DNA of 64,000 bases from Pelomonas sp937871895 (GTDB lineage Bacteria; Pseudomonadota; Gammaproteobacteria; Burkholderiales; Burkholderiaceae_C): NCBI RefSeq assembly GCF_046348265.1, contig NZ_JAXMEO010000009.1, one strand, 5' to 3'. A program made the position numbers and the translations under genes. Below the pieces are notes generated by a model. It saw only the letters and a program-made list of their open reading frames with translations, had not been told where the DNA came from and searched no databases. Of this stretch, positions 1 through 8,228 are shown piece by piece. The stretch's first letter is position 1, and every line of letters starts with the position of its first letter.

Positions 1-2038
1 CGATCAGCGGGTTGATGTCCATCTCACGCAGCTGCGGGAACTCGCACACCATCTCGCTGACGCGCAGCAGCACGCGCTCCAGCGCGTCGAGCTTGGCAGC
101 GGGCATGCCGGGCAGCTCGGCCAAGGAGTCGGCGATGCGAGCACGGTCGATCAAGCGGCGCGCCAGGAACTGATTGAGCGGCGGCAGCTCCATCGAGCGG
201 TCGGCGATCAGTTCGATCATGGTGCCGCCGGCGCCGAAGACGATGACGGGGCCGAAGGCCGGGTCGGTGACCATGCCCACATAGACCTCGCGGCCGCGCC
301 GGTTGCGCGCCATGCGCTGCACGGTGACGCCGTTGATGCGCGCCTCGGGCTGCAGACGGCGCACGCGCTCGATCATCTCGGCATAGGCGTCGCGTGCTGA
401 CGCGCCGTTTTGGATGTTGAGCACCACGCCCTGCACGTCGCTCTTGTGCACAACGTCGGGCGAGTCGATCTTGAGCGCGACCGGGAAGCCCAGCTGCGTC
501 GCGATCATCATGGCCTCATTGGGGTTGCGCGCCAGCATGGTCTGGGTGACCGGGATGTGGAAGGCCGCCAGCAGGGCCTTGCTCTCCAGCTCGGTCAGGC
601 TGCGGCGGCGCTCAGCCAACACGCTCTCGATGAGCAGGCGCGCGCCTTCGATGTCGGGCACGGCCAGGTCGGACATCGGCGGCGGCGTCTGCTGCAGCAG
701 CTGCTGGTTCTCGTAGAACGAGGCCAGGTTGCCAAAGGCGCCCACCGCCGCCTCGGGCGTGCGGAAGCTGGGGATGCCGGCGTCGTTGAGCAAGCGGCGC
801 GCGGCGGCCACGGTGGCATCGCCCATCCAGCAGGCCAGCAGGGGCTTGCCAAAGGCGGGCTGCAGCGCAGCGATGGCGCGCGCCGTTTCCAGCGCATCGC
901 TCTCCAGCTGCGGCGAGAAGATCACCAGCGCGCCGTCCATGCCGGGGTCACGCGCCACGGCCTGCAGCGCCGCGCTGAAGTGTTCGGGCCCGGCCTCGGA
1001 GGACAGGTCGATCAGGTCGCTCATCGAGGTGCGCGGCGGCAGCAGGGGCCGCAGGCTGGCCACCGACTCGGCCGACAGCCGCCCGAGCTGCAAGCCGATC
1101 TCGCTGACCCAGTCGGCCGCCAGCACGCCGGGCCCGCCGCCATTGGTGACGATGCCGAGCCGCTTGCCCACCGGGCGGTAGCGGGCGGCCAGGCACTTGG
1201 AGGCCGAGAACAGCTCGACGAAGGAGCGCACCCGCACGGCACCGGCGCGGCGCAGCGCGGCGTCGAACACGTCGTCACTACCGACGATGGCGCGGCAGTG
1301 CGTCAGCGCGGCCTCGTTGCCGGCGCTGCGCCGGCCGGCCTTGAGCACCACCACCGGCTTGGCATGCGCGGCCGAGCGCAGCGCGCTCATGAAACGGCGG
1401 GCGTTGGCGATGCCTTCGAGGTAGACCACGATGCCGTGGGTGCGCGCATCGGTGGCGAGGAAGTCCAGCACCTGGGCTAGGTCCACGGCGGCATCCGGGC
1501 CGATGGACACCACCTGGCTGAAACCCACATGGTTGTGGCGCGCCCAGTCCAGCATCGAGGCGGTGAGCGCGCCGGACTGCGACACCAGGGCCAGCGAACC
1601 CTCCAGTGGCAGCGGGCCTGCGGCGCTGGCATTGAGGCCGAGCGAGGGGCGCTGGAAGCCGAGGCTGTTGGGCCCGAGCAGGTGCACGTTCTCGCGCCGC
1701 GCAATGCGCTGCAGCTGAGCGCAGCGTTCAGCGTCCAGCCCGCTGCCGATGATGAGCACCGCCCGGCAGCCAATGCGCGCCGCCACCTCCATGGCCGCCG
1801 CCACTTCGTCGGGCGGCAGGGCAATGATGGCCAGGTCAGCGCGGGCGCGCGCCAGGTCGGCCAGGGTGCCGGTGGTCTGCACGTCCAGGTAGACGGGTTC
1901 GGCCGCACCGGGCGCGGCAGCCAAGGCGGCGCGCAGCGCGCGGGCATAGGGCGTCTGGCGCTCGGCGTCATCAGCCGGGCCGGCAAAGACGACGATGGAC
2001 TTCGGGGTGAAGAGGGGAGTCAGGAAATGGGCGTCCAT
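1..2038 (-). CDS. ADP-forming acyl-CoA synthetase (acetate-CoA ligase-like), C-terminus cut by window edge
   Basis: Reading from ATG at 2038 the frame stays open to base 1, giving about 679 residues with no stop. The order seen is a CoA-binding Rossmann-like domain (starts MDAHFLTPLFTPKSIVVF), a succinyl-CoA-ligase-like middle domain (SQSGALTASMLDW near residue 170; TNGGGPGVLAADW near 300) and an ATP-grasp domain (GFPVALKIDSPDVVHKSDVQ near 515, ending with EMDINPLI at the edge). This is the architecture of NDP-forming acetate/acyl-CoA ligases. In many proteobacteria they continue into a GNAT acetyltransferase domain (Pat type); that part would lie outside the window and cannot be judged. It starts 12 bp after the deacetylase gene on the same strand, so the two are probably co-transcribed. 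Confidence 0.88.
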   Translation of the reverse strand, partial: MDAHFLTPLFTPKSIVVFAGPADDAERQTPYARALRAALAAAPGAAEPVYLDVQTTGTLADLARARADLAIIALPPDEVAAAMEVAARIGCRAVLIIGSGLDAERCAQLQRIARRENVHLLGPNSLGFQRPSLGLNASAAGPLPLEGSLALVSQSGALTASMLDWARHNHVGFSQVVSIGPDAAVDLAQVLDFLATDARTHGIVVYLEGIANARRFMSALRSAAHAKPVVVLKAGRRSAGNEAALTHCRAIVGSDDVFDAALRRAGAVRVRSFVELFSASKCLAARYRPVGKRLGIVTNGGGPGVLAADWVSEIGLQLGRLSAESVASLRPLLPPRTSMSDLIDLSSEAGPEHFSAALQAVARDPGMDGALVIFSPQLESDALETARAIAALQPAFGKPLLACWMGDATVAAARRLLNDAGIPSFRTPEAAVGAFGNLASFYENQQLLQQTPPPMSDLAVPDIEGARLLIESVLAERRRSLTELESKALLAAFHIPVTQTMLARNPNEAMMIATQLGFPVALKIDSPDVVHKSDVQGVVLNIQNGASARDAYAEMIERVRRLQPEARINGVTVQRMARNRRGREVYVGMVTDPAFGPVIVFGAGGTMIELIADRSMELPPLNQFLARRLIDRARIADSLAELPGMPAAKLDALERVLLRVSEMVCEFPQLREMDINPLI

Positions 2039-2050
2039 GGGTAGATTCGT

Positions 2051-2989
2051 TCAGTCGGCGCCAATCAACACACGCACATGGGCGGCCACGCTGCGGGCCA
2101 GTGGGTTGAGCACGTAGCCGCCCTCCAGGCAGGACACGATACGCCCCTGGGCATGACGCGCGGCGACTTCCATCAGCCGTTGGGTGACCCAGGCGTAGTC
2201 GGCATCCACAAGGCCGAGGTTGCCCATGTCGTCCTCACGGTGCGCGTCAAAGCCGGCGCTGATGTAGATCAGCTGCGGGCGGAAGCTGTCGAGCGCGGGC
2301 AGCCAATGGTCCAGCACCGCGGCGCGAAAGGCCTCGCTGCCGCTGCGCGGAGCCAGGCCCACGTGGACCATGTTGGCCGCGTCGCTCAGGTTGCGGGCGT
2401 TCTGGCCGTTGAAGGGGTAGAGGCCGGTCTCGAAGATGCTGCACATCAGCACGCGCTCGTCGCCCTTGAGGATGTCCTCGCTGCCATTGCCGTGGTGGAC
2501 GTCGAAGTCGATCAGCGCCACGCGCGTGAGGCCATGCACGTCGAGCGCATGGCGCACGCCCACGGCCGCGTTGTTGAAGAAGCAAAAGCCCATGGCCGCG
2601 TCGCGCTCGGCATGGTGGCCCGGTGGGCGCACCGCGCAAAAGGCCGAGGGCGCCTGGCCGGACAGCACCAGGTCGGTCGCCTCCACAGCCGCTCCGGCAG
2701 CGCGCAGGGCAGCACGCACGGTGAAGGGGTTCATGCGGGTGTCTGGGTCAAGCTGCACAAAGCCCTCAAGCGGCGCTGCCGCCAAGAGCTGCTGCACATA
2801 GAGCGCCGAGTGCGCGCGCTCCAGTTGCTCCACCGTGGCCAGCGGGGCGTCCACCGGCAGCATGTAGTCGAGCAAGCCCCGCGCGAGCAGCTGGTCGCCA
2901 ATGGCGGCCAGACGCTCCGGGCACTCGGGGTGGCCGGGGCCCATGTCGTGGCGCTGGCAGTCGGGGTGGGTGATGTAGGCGGTCAGCAT
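2051..2989 (-). CDS. Histone-deacetylase family protein (AcuC/HDAC-like)
   Basis: 312 aa from ATG 2989 (MLTAYITHPDCQRHDMGPGH). An upstream in-frame start at 3055 would add 22 residues that do not look like the family, so the internal ATG was chosen. Zn-hydrolase hallmarks of class II HDAC-like enzymes are visible: RPPGHHAE, DFDVHHGNGSED, SAGFDAHREDD and the C-terminal EGGYVL. Members deacetylate lysines of proteins such as acetyl-CoA synthetase, or act on small acetylated amines; the substrate cannot be read here. The acyl-CoA synthetase gene follows after 12 bp, which suggests a functional link. It is divergent from the Anbu gene with 145 bp between starts. Confidence 0.9.
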   Translation of the reverse strand: MLTAYITHPDCQRHDMGPGHPECPERLAAIGDQLLARGLLDYMLPVDAPLATVEQLERAHSALYVQQLLAAAPLEGFVQLDPDTRMNPFTVRAALRAAGAAVEATDLVLSGQAPSAFCAVRPPGHHAERDAAMGFCFFNNAAVGVRHALDVHGLTRVALIDFDVHHGNGSEDILKGDERVLMCSIFETGLYPFNGQNARNLSDAANMVHVGLAPRSGSEAFRAAVLDHWLPALDSFRPQLIYISAGFDAHREDDMGNLGLVDADYAWVTQRLMEVAARHAQGRIVSCLEGGYVLNPLARSVAAHVRVLIGAD

Positions 2990-3134
2990 GGCGGGCACCG
3001 TTGTGGGGCAGCTCTTGCCCCATGCTAGGCAGTGCAGCTTGCCCGGCCTTGACACAGCGCAATACGCACGCGGGAGAGGGGCGCGAAGGCGCTAAGCTGC
3101 GCGGTCCAGACGCGTTTTGCCCCCGAGAAGCCCC

Positions 3135-3878
3135 ATGACCTATTGCGTCGCCATGCGCCTGAAGGCCGGCCTGCTGTTCGCCTCCGACACCCGCACCAAT
3201 GCCGGCGTGGACCACATTGCCAGCTTCGGCAAGATGCATCAGTTCCAGATCCCGCACCAGCGCGAGATCGTGATCCTCAACGCCGGCAATCTGGCCACCA
3301 CGCAGTCGGTGCTGTCGCTCTTGCGCCAGCGATTGCAGGGCGAGGGCGAACACCTGCTGAACGTGCCCAGCCTCTACGACGCCGCCGTGCTGGTGGGCCG
3401 CACGCTCAAGGAAGTGGTGGCGCGCGACTCCGATGCCCGCAGCCTGAGCCAGGGCGTGGACTTCGGCGCCAACTTCCTGCTCGGCGGCCAGATCAAGGGC
3501 GAGGGGCCGCGCCTCTTCCACATCTACCCGCAGGGCAATTTCATCGAAGCGACCGAAGACACGCCCTACTTCCAGATCGGCGAGAGCAAGTACGGCAAGC
3601 CCATCATCGACCGCGTGATCAAGTACGACACCACGCAGCTGCCCGAGGCGGCCAAGTGCACGCTGGTCAGCTTTGACTCGACCATCCGCTCCAACCTCTC
3701 GGTCGGCCTGCCCATCGACATCCTGATGCTGCGTGCCAACCAGTTCGAGCAGGCGATGCAGCCGCCGCACCGCATCGGCCGCGAGGACCCCTACTTCAAC
3801 CGCCTGCGCGAGGGCTGGAGCGAGGGGCTGCGCAGGGTGTTTGAGGACTTGCCGGACGAGCCGTGGTTTGACGCCTGA
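3135..3878 (+). CDS. Anbu-type proteasome-like peptidase (COG3484)
   Basis: 247 aa starting MTYCVAMRLKAGLLFASDTR. The start at 3135 is preferred to 3117 because Anbu proteins begin M-T, and Thr2 becomes the N-terminal nucleophile after Met removal. SDTRTNAGVDHIASF is the signature beta-subunit segment that follows the first strands. Length fits the family (about 240-250). In many bacteria Anbu sits with a transglutaminase-like gene, an alpha-E domain gene and a circularly permuted ATP-grasp gene. None of these is adjacent here; the flanks are a deacetylase and a PEP-CTERM gene. Physiological substrates of the family are not established. Confidence 0.9.
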   Translation: MTYCVAMRLKAGLLFASDTRTNAGVDHIASFGKMHQFQIPHQREIVILNAGNLATTQSVLSLLRQRLQGEGEHLLNVPSLYDAAVLVGRTLKEVVARDSDARSLSQGVDFGANFLLGGQIKGEGPRLFHIYPQGNFIEATEDTPYFQIGESKYGKPIIDRVIKYDTTQLPEAAKCTLVSFDSTIRSNLSVGLPIDILMLRANQFEQAMQPPHRIGREDPYFNRLREGWSEGLRRVFEDLPDEPWFDA

Positions 3879-4030
3879 TCAGGCGGCACTGACAGACGGG
3901 GCCCGACCCAGGCCCTGTCCCCTCCTCCAGCTTCAGGCCGGTCACCCTACCCCGTGATTCCGGGATGGCCTCGGCCTGCGCAGGCTCCTGAGAATCTGGC
4001 ACCACTTGCCCTCTTCTGGAAGGTCTGCCC

Positions 4031-4645
4031 ATGAAGCTCGCCATCGCCCTTGCTGCCTTTGTGTTCACCGCCGGCACCGCGCAGGCCGCCACCACGCTGA
4101 CCTTCGATGGCGACGTGTGTGCAGCCTCCTCCAGCGGCGTCGGCGCCTTCACGGTCTGCAACAACTTCACGGCCATCAATCAGGCCTACGGCGATGGCGG
4201 TGGCGTCGATGTGAGCTATGCGTACGAGACGGGGGATAGCAAGTCCATGCAGTTCTGGGCCGATGCCTACAGCTCGATGGAACGAGTCGCCTTTGGCGGG
4301 ATCGACCCGAAGATCACCCTCAGCGGTGCAGTGACGCTGCATGGCTTCGATCTCGGCTCTTGGCCCAACACCAGCCGTAGTTCACAGGTCACGGTGATCG
4401 ACCTGGCAACGATGTCGACAGTGCTGAGCACTGGCGTGTTCACCGTGCTCGGCTCGGCGCCGACGCACTTTGACATCAACCGCTCCTCCAGCGTCGGCTT
4501 CCAGATCTCCTTCGGGCCGGAGGGCTACAACGTCGGCATCGACAACGTCTCGTTCACGGCCGGCGTCGTGCCCGAGCCCGCCACAGGCGCTCTGCTGCTG
4601 GCCGGTGGCGCGCTCGTTGCCGCTGCAGTTCGCCGCCGTCGCTGA
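4031..4645 (+). CDS. PEP-CTERM sorting-domain secreted protein
   Basis: 204 aa. It has an N-terminal signal peptide (MKLAIALAAFVFTAGTAQA, cleavage after AQA) and a classic PEP-CTERM tail: VPEP at residues 181-184, a hydrophobic segment, then RRRR at the very end. Such proteins are exported and then processed by an exosortase during exopolysaccharide-associated surface assembly. The body is a small beta-rich domain with no recognised enzymatic motif. No exosortase or EPS cluster lies in the window, so this is a stand-alone cargo gene. A small GGAAGG-like ribosome-binding region precedes the start. Confidence 0.85.
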   Translation: MKLAIALAAFVFTAGTAQAATTLTFDGDVCAASSSGVGAFTVCNNFTAINQAYGDGGGVDVSYAYETGDSKSMQFWADAYSSMERVAFGGIDPKITLSGAVTLHGFDLGSWPNTSRSSQVTVIDLATMSTVLSTGVFTVLGSAPTHFDINRSSSVGFQISFGPEGYNVGIDNVSFTAGVVPEPATGALLLAGGALVAAAVRRRR

Positions 4646-4674
4646 GCTGATCGGCAACCAGGCGGGCGGGCAGC

Positions 4675-5532
4675 CTAGGCCGGCTCCTCCACCCGCATCG
4701 AGAAATCCACGGCCCTGACGTCCTTGGTCAGCTTGCCGATGGAGATGCGGTCCACGCCGGTCGCGGCGATCCAGCGGAGCTGGTCAATGCCAACGCCGCC
4801 GGAGACTTCGAGCAGGGCACGGCCGGCGTTGAGCGCAACGGCCTCGCGCATGCGGGCCTCGGTGAAGTTGTCGAGCAGCACGCTCTCGGCGCCGGCATCG
4901 AGCGCCTCGCGCAGCTGATCCAGGGTCTCGACTTCGATCTGGATGCCCACGCCCGCGTGCAAGGCCTGCGCAGCTTGCAGCGCGGCCGTCACGCCGCCGG
5001 AGGCAGCGATGTGGTTCTCCTTGATCAGGATGCCGTCGTAGAGCGCCAGGCGCTGGTTCTGGCCGCCGCCCACGCGCACGGCGTACTTCTGTGCGAGACG
5101 CAGGCCTGGAATCGTCTTGCGCGTGTCGAGCACGGCACAGCCCTTGGGGTTGGGGCTGGCGCCGGCAATCGCATCGGCATGCGCGCGGGCGATGGTGGCG
5201 GTGCTGGAGAGCAGTTGCAGGAAGTTGAGCGCCGAGCGCTCGGCGGTGAGCAGCGCGCGGCCGTCGGCCTCGATGTCGCAGACTCGGGTGTTGGCCTGCA
5301 TCGCCGCGCCCTCGGCGTAGTGCCAGTTGATGGTGCTGGTGGGGTCAAGCGCGGCAAAGACGCCGTCAAACCACTCGCGGCCACACAGGATGGCGCTCTC
5401 GCGCACCTGCACATGGGCGCGAACGCGGCGGCCGGCGGGCACGAGCATGGCCGTCCAGTCGGCGTTGCCGATGTCTTCGGCCAGTGCGTCGCGGATGTTG
5501 CGGGCGCGGGCGGCGGTCAGGTCTTCATTCAT
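4675..5532 (-). CDS. nadC: Nicotinate-nucleotide pyrophosphorylase (quinolinate phosphoribosyltransferase)
   Basis: 285 aa. It converts quinolinate and PRPP to nicotinate mononucleotide in de novo NAD synthesis. Family motifs seen: ERSALNFLQLLSSTATIARA, DTRKTIPGLRLAQKYAVRVGG (the TRKT..PG..R..K substrate-binding block), LIKENHI, EVETLDQ and EVSGGVGID. Its ATG at 5532 overlaps the stop of the upstream FAH-family gene (ATGA), so translation is probably coupled. nadA and nadB are not in the window. Confidence 0.96.
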   Translation of the reverse strand: MNEDLTAARARNIRDALAEDIGNADWTAMLVPAGRRVRAHVQVRESAILCGREWFDGVFAALDPTSTINWHYAEGAAMQANTRVCDIEADGRALLTAERSALNFLQLLSSTATIARAHADAIAGASPNPKGCAVLDTRKTIPGLRLAQKYAVRVGGGQNQRLALYDGILIKENHIAASGGVTAALQAAQALHAGVGIQIEVETLDQLREALDAGAESVLLDNFTEARMREAVALNAGRALLEVSGGVGIDQLRWIAATGVDRISIGKLTKDVRAVDFSMRVEEPA

Positions 5533-6224
5533 TCCGCGGGTCCCAAAGTGAGCATCACCTCACCCACGCCCTCGACGCGGCCATGCAGCACGTCGCCGGC
5601 CACCACGGGGCCGACGCCGGCGGGGGTGCCGGTGTAGATCAGGTCGCCGGCCTTGAGGTGGTAGAGCTGCGAGAGGTTGGCGACGATCTCAGCGGGGTTC
5701 CAGATCATGTCGGCCAGGTCGCCCTGCTGACGCTGCTGGCCATTGACGTCGAGCGTGATCGCGCCGCGCGTGAGGTAGCCGCAGTCGGCCACGCGCACCA
5801 GTTCGCCGAGGATGGCTGAGTGATCAAAGCCCTTGCCGGTGTCCCAGGGGCGGCCCATCTTCTTGGCCTGGCCTTGCAGGTCACGGCGGGTCATGTCCAG
5901 GCCCACGCCATAGCCCCAGATCGCCGCACGGGCCGCCTCGGGCGTGACGCGGAACACCGGCAGCCCGAGGGCGATGACAAGCTCGACCTCGTGGTGCAGG
6001 TCCTGCGTGGCGCAGGCATAGGGCACGGTGGCGCCCGAGGGCGTCAGGGCGACGGCGGGCTTGCTGAAGTAGAACGGCGGCTCGCGCGTGTCGTTGCCCA
6101 TCTCCTTGGCATGTTCGGCATAGTTGCGCCCAACGCAGAAGATGCGGTTCACGGCATAGCGCGCGGCAGTGCCACGCACCGACACCGCCGGCTGCGGCTC
6201 TGGAGGGAAAACGTAGGTGGTCAT
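5529..6224 (-). CDS. Fumarylacetoacetate hydrolase family protein
   Basis: 231 aa from ATG 6224 (MTTYVFPPEPQPAVSVRGT). A longer reading from 6473 would add 83 residues lying antisense inside rlpA and was rejected. The FAH fold signature is clear: IFCVGRNYAEHAKEMG, the metal-binding EVELVIALG, FDHSAI, the conserved DLIYTGTPAGVGPV near the C-terminus and a short final lid. Members act on beta-dicarbonyl acids, such as fumarylpyruvate or acylpyruvate hydrolases and oxaloacetate decarboxylases; the substrate cannot be set from sequence alone. It is upstream of and coupled to nadC. The start codon shares CATG with the divergent rlpA start. Confidence 0.9.
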   Translation of the reverse strand: MTTYVFPPEPQPAVSVRGTAARYAVNRIFCVGRNYAEHAKEMGNDTREPPFYFSKPAVALTPSGATVPYACATQDLHHEVELVIALGLPVFRVTPEAARAAIWGYGVGLDMTRRDLQGQAKKMGRPWDTGKGFDHSAILGELVRVADCGYLTRGAITLDVNGQQRQQGDLADMIWNPAEIVANLSQLYHLKAGDLIYTGTPAGVGPVVAGDVLHGRVEGVGEVMLTLGPAE

Positions 6225-7221
6225 GGCGGATGGAGTCATCGCGGCACTGAAGAGCGGCAAGCATACGTGGCTGCTCGTTCTGTTGGCGGCCTTGGGGCTG
6301 GCGGGGTGCCAGTCCACGCCGGTCCGCACTGCACCGCCTGTCTCCATCGACCGCGACGGCCCCGAGGCCAGCCCGCCGCCAGTGCGGGAGCTGCTGGCTG
6401 TGCCCGACGCGGTGCCGCGCCTGGAGCCGCAGCGCGTGGGCGGGCCGAACAAGCCGTATGAGATCGACGGCATCCGCTACGTGCCGCGCCTGGACGACGA
6501 GCCGGGCGTGGAGCGCGGCATTGCCACCTGGTATGGCCGCAAGTTCCACGGCAGGCCGACGAGCAATGGCGAGGCCTACAACATGTACGCGATGACGGCG
6601 GCGCACAAGACGCTGCCCATCCCCAGCTACGCCCGCGTGCGCAACCCGGCCAATGGGCGCGAGGTGGTCGTGCGCATCAACGACCGCGGGCCTTTCGTGG
6701 CCGGCCGCGTGATCGACCTCAGCTACACCGCAGCCCTGAAGCTGGACCTGCTGCGCGCGGCCGGGCCGGTGGAGGTGCGGCGCATCACGCAGGCTGAGAT
6801 CCGCGCAGGGCTGGTGAAGCCACCGGCCGATGCGCCGCCGGTGTACGTGCCAGCCGACCCCGTGGCGGCGCCGCCGCGCACGACGACGCAGGACATCGAG
6901 GCCCGGCCTGTGCCACTGCCCGCGCCGGCCGAGGCTGTGCCCTTGGCGCCTGCGCCTGCCCCTGCGCCTGCGCCAACCACAGCACCGTCGCCCGCACTGA
7001 CCGGCCGCTTCTGGGCCCAGCTCGGCGCCTTCCGCCAACCCGACGGCGCCGAGACCCTGCGCCGGCAGTTGATGGCGCAAGACCCGGCGCGTGAGGGCCT
7101 GCTGGTGGTGGTGCGCGATGGCAGCTTGAACAAGCTGCTCGCCGGCCCCTACGAAACCCGCGACGCTGCGCGCCAGCCCTGGCCCGGCGCCGTCGTGATC
7201 GAAAGAACTCAGAGCCAGTAG
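6223..7221 (+). CDS. rlpA: RlpA-type septal lytic transglycosylase (lipoprotein with DPBB and SPOR domains)
   Basis: 332 aa from ATG 6223 (a GTG two codons upstream at 6217 is possible). The N-terminus has a hydrophobic segment ending in a lipobox (LAGC), giving an outer-membrane lipoprotein. Residues about 105-185 form the double-psi beta-barrel: GIATWYGRKFHGRPTSNGE, AHKTLP, V.V.INDRGPF and RVIDLS. A Pro/Ala-rich linker with PAPAP repeats follows. The last 70 residues are a SPOR-like domain that binds denuded peptidoglycan at the septum. The role is cleavage of naked glycan strands in cell separation. It overlaps the convergent lysR gene by 13 bp at its 3' end. Confidence 0.93.
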   Translation: MADGVIAALKSGKHTWLLVLLAALGLAGCQSTPVRTAPPVSIDRDGPEASPPPVRELLAVPDAVPRLEPQRVGGPNKPYEIDGIRYVPRLDDEPGVERGIATWYGRKFHGRPTSNGEAYNMYAMTAAHKTLPIPSYARVRNPANGREVVVRINDRGPFVAGRVIDLSYTAALKLDLLRAAGPVEVRRITQAEIRAGLVKPPADAPPVYVPADPVAAPPRTTTQDIEARPVPLPAPAEAVPLAPAPAPAPAPTTAPSPALTGRFWAQLGAFRQPDGAETLRRQLMAQDPAREGLLVVVRDGSLNKLLAGPYETRDAARQPWPGAVVIERTQSQ

Positions 7222-8123
7222 CTCGGCCGCGCGTAGTGCGCGCGCAGGTGCTCGACCCACAGCCGCACGCGCAGCGGCAAATGCCGTGAGCGCGGGAAGA
7301 CGGCGTAGATGCCGTTGGGCGGCGCGGCGAAGTCATCGAGCACGCTGAGCAGCCGGCCGGCCGACAGGTCGGCCTCGACCTCCCAGGCACTGCGCCAGGC
7401 CAGCCCGAGGCCCTCCAGGCACCAGGCGTGCAAGACCTGGCCGTCGGTGCAGTCGAGCCGACCCTGCACCCGAGTTTCTGGGCGCAGATGCGTCAGCTCG
7501 CCATCGATGCGGAAGGCCCAGCCGCGCGTCTGGCTGGCGTCGGAGCTGAGCACCAGGCAGGCGTGGCGGGCCAGTTCGCTGGGGTGGCGGGGCACGCCGG
7601 CCCGCTGCAGGTAGGCAGGCGAGGCCACGCACAGGCGGCGGTTGTCGGCCAGCCGGGTGCTGACGAGGCTGGAGTCGGGCAGGTCGCCCACGCGCACCGC
7701 GCAGTCGAAGCCCTCCTGCACGATGTCCACCACCCGGTCGCTGAGGTTGAGCGAGAGGCTGAGCTCGGCATGCTCAGCCAGAAAAGACGGCACCAGCGGC
7801 GCCACATGCCGCCGCCCAAAGCCGGCCGGCGCGGTGATGCGCAAATGGCCGCGCGCCTGCAGGCCACCGGCGCTGACCGACGCCTCGGCCTCGGCCAGCT
7901 CGGCCAGCAGGCGCTGGCAGGTTTCCAAAAAGGCCGTGCCTTCGGGCGTGAGGCTCAGGCGCCGCGTGGTGCGCACCAGCAGCTTGACGCCCAGCCGCGC
8001 CTCCAGTGCGTCGATGCGCCGGCCCATCACGGCGGCGGCCACACCCTCGGCCTGCGCCGCAGCGGTGAGGCTGCCCTTGGCTGCCACCAGGGCAAAGGAT
8101 TCCATCTGCTTGAGCCGGTCCAT
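7209..8123 (-). CDS. LysR-family transcriptional regulator (probable glcB regulator)
   Basis: 304 aa from ATG 8123; an alternative ATG at 8141 would place the coding start inside the operator. The N-terminal winged HTH (LKQMESFALVAAKGSLTAAA with the recognition helix around AAVMGRRIDALEARLGV) is followed by an effector-binding domain of periplasmic-binding fold. It is divergent from malate synthase G with 105 bp between starts. Regularly spaced TTCAA/TTGAA half-sites in that gap make autoregulation and control of glcB, perhaps by a glycolate- or glyoxylate-related ligand, a reasonable inference. Confidence 0.92.
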   Translation of the reverse strand: MDRLKQMESFALVAAKGSLTAAAQAEGVAAAVMGRRIDALEARLGVKLLVRTTRRLSLTPEGTAFLETCQRLLAELAEAEASVSAGGLQARGHLRITAPAGFGRRHVAPLVPSFLAEHAELSLSLNLSDRVVDIVQEGFDCAVRVGDLPDSSLVSTRLADNRRLCVASPAYLQRAGVPRHPSELARHACLVLSSDASQTRGWAFRIDGELTHLRPETRVQGRLDCTDGQVLHAWCLEGLGLAWRSAWEVEADLSAGRLLSVLDDFAAPPNGIYAVFPRSRHLPLRVRLWVEHLRAHYARPSYWL

Positions 8124-8140
8124 GCGCCTGATTATGTGCA

Positions 8141-8169
8141 TTCAAGGTTTGAATCCTTGAAGTTTCAAG
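8141..8169. promoter_or_regulatory. Putative LysR operator between lysR and glcB
   Basis: Two overlapping perfect inverted repeats. TTCAAGG (8141-8147) pairs with CCTTGAA (8155-8161) across a 7-nt spacer, and CTTGAA (8156-8161) pairs with TTCAAG (8164-8169). Half-sites start at 8141, 8149, 8157 and 8164, almost exactly one per 8 bp, and fit the T-N11-A pattern of LysR sites. Confidence 0.65.
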
Positions 8170-8228
8170 CCAGGAATCGCGATCGAACAGCGCAATAGAG
8201 TCCCTCCATCTTGTTGTTGGAGGCTCCC

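Noticed and set aside
410..2044. Open frames on the plus strand across the acyl-CoA synthetase
   Set aside because: Shadows of the real minus-strand gene, whose domain motifs are clear.
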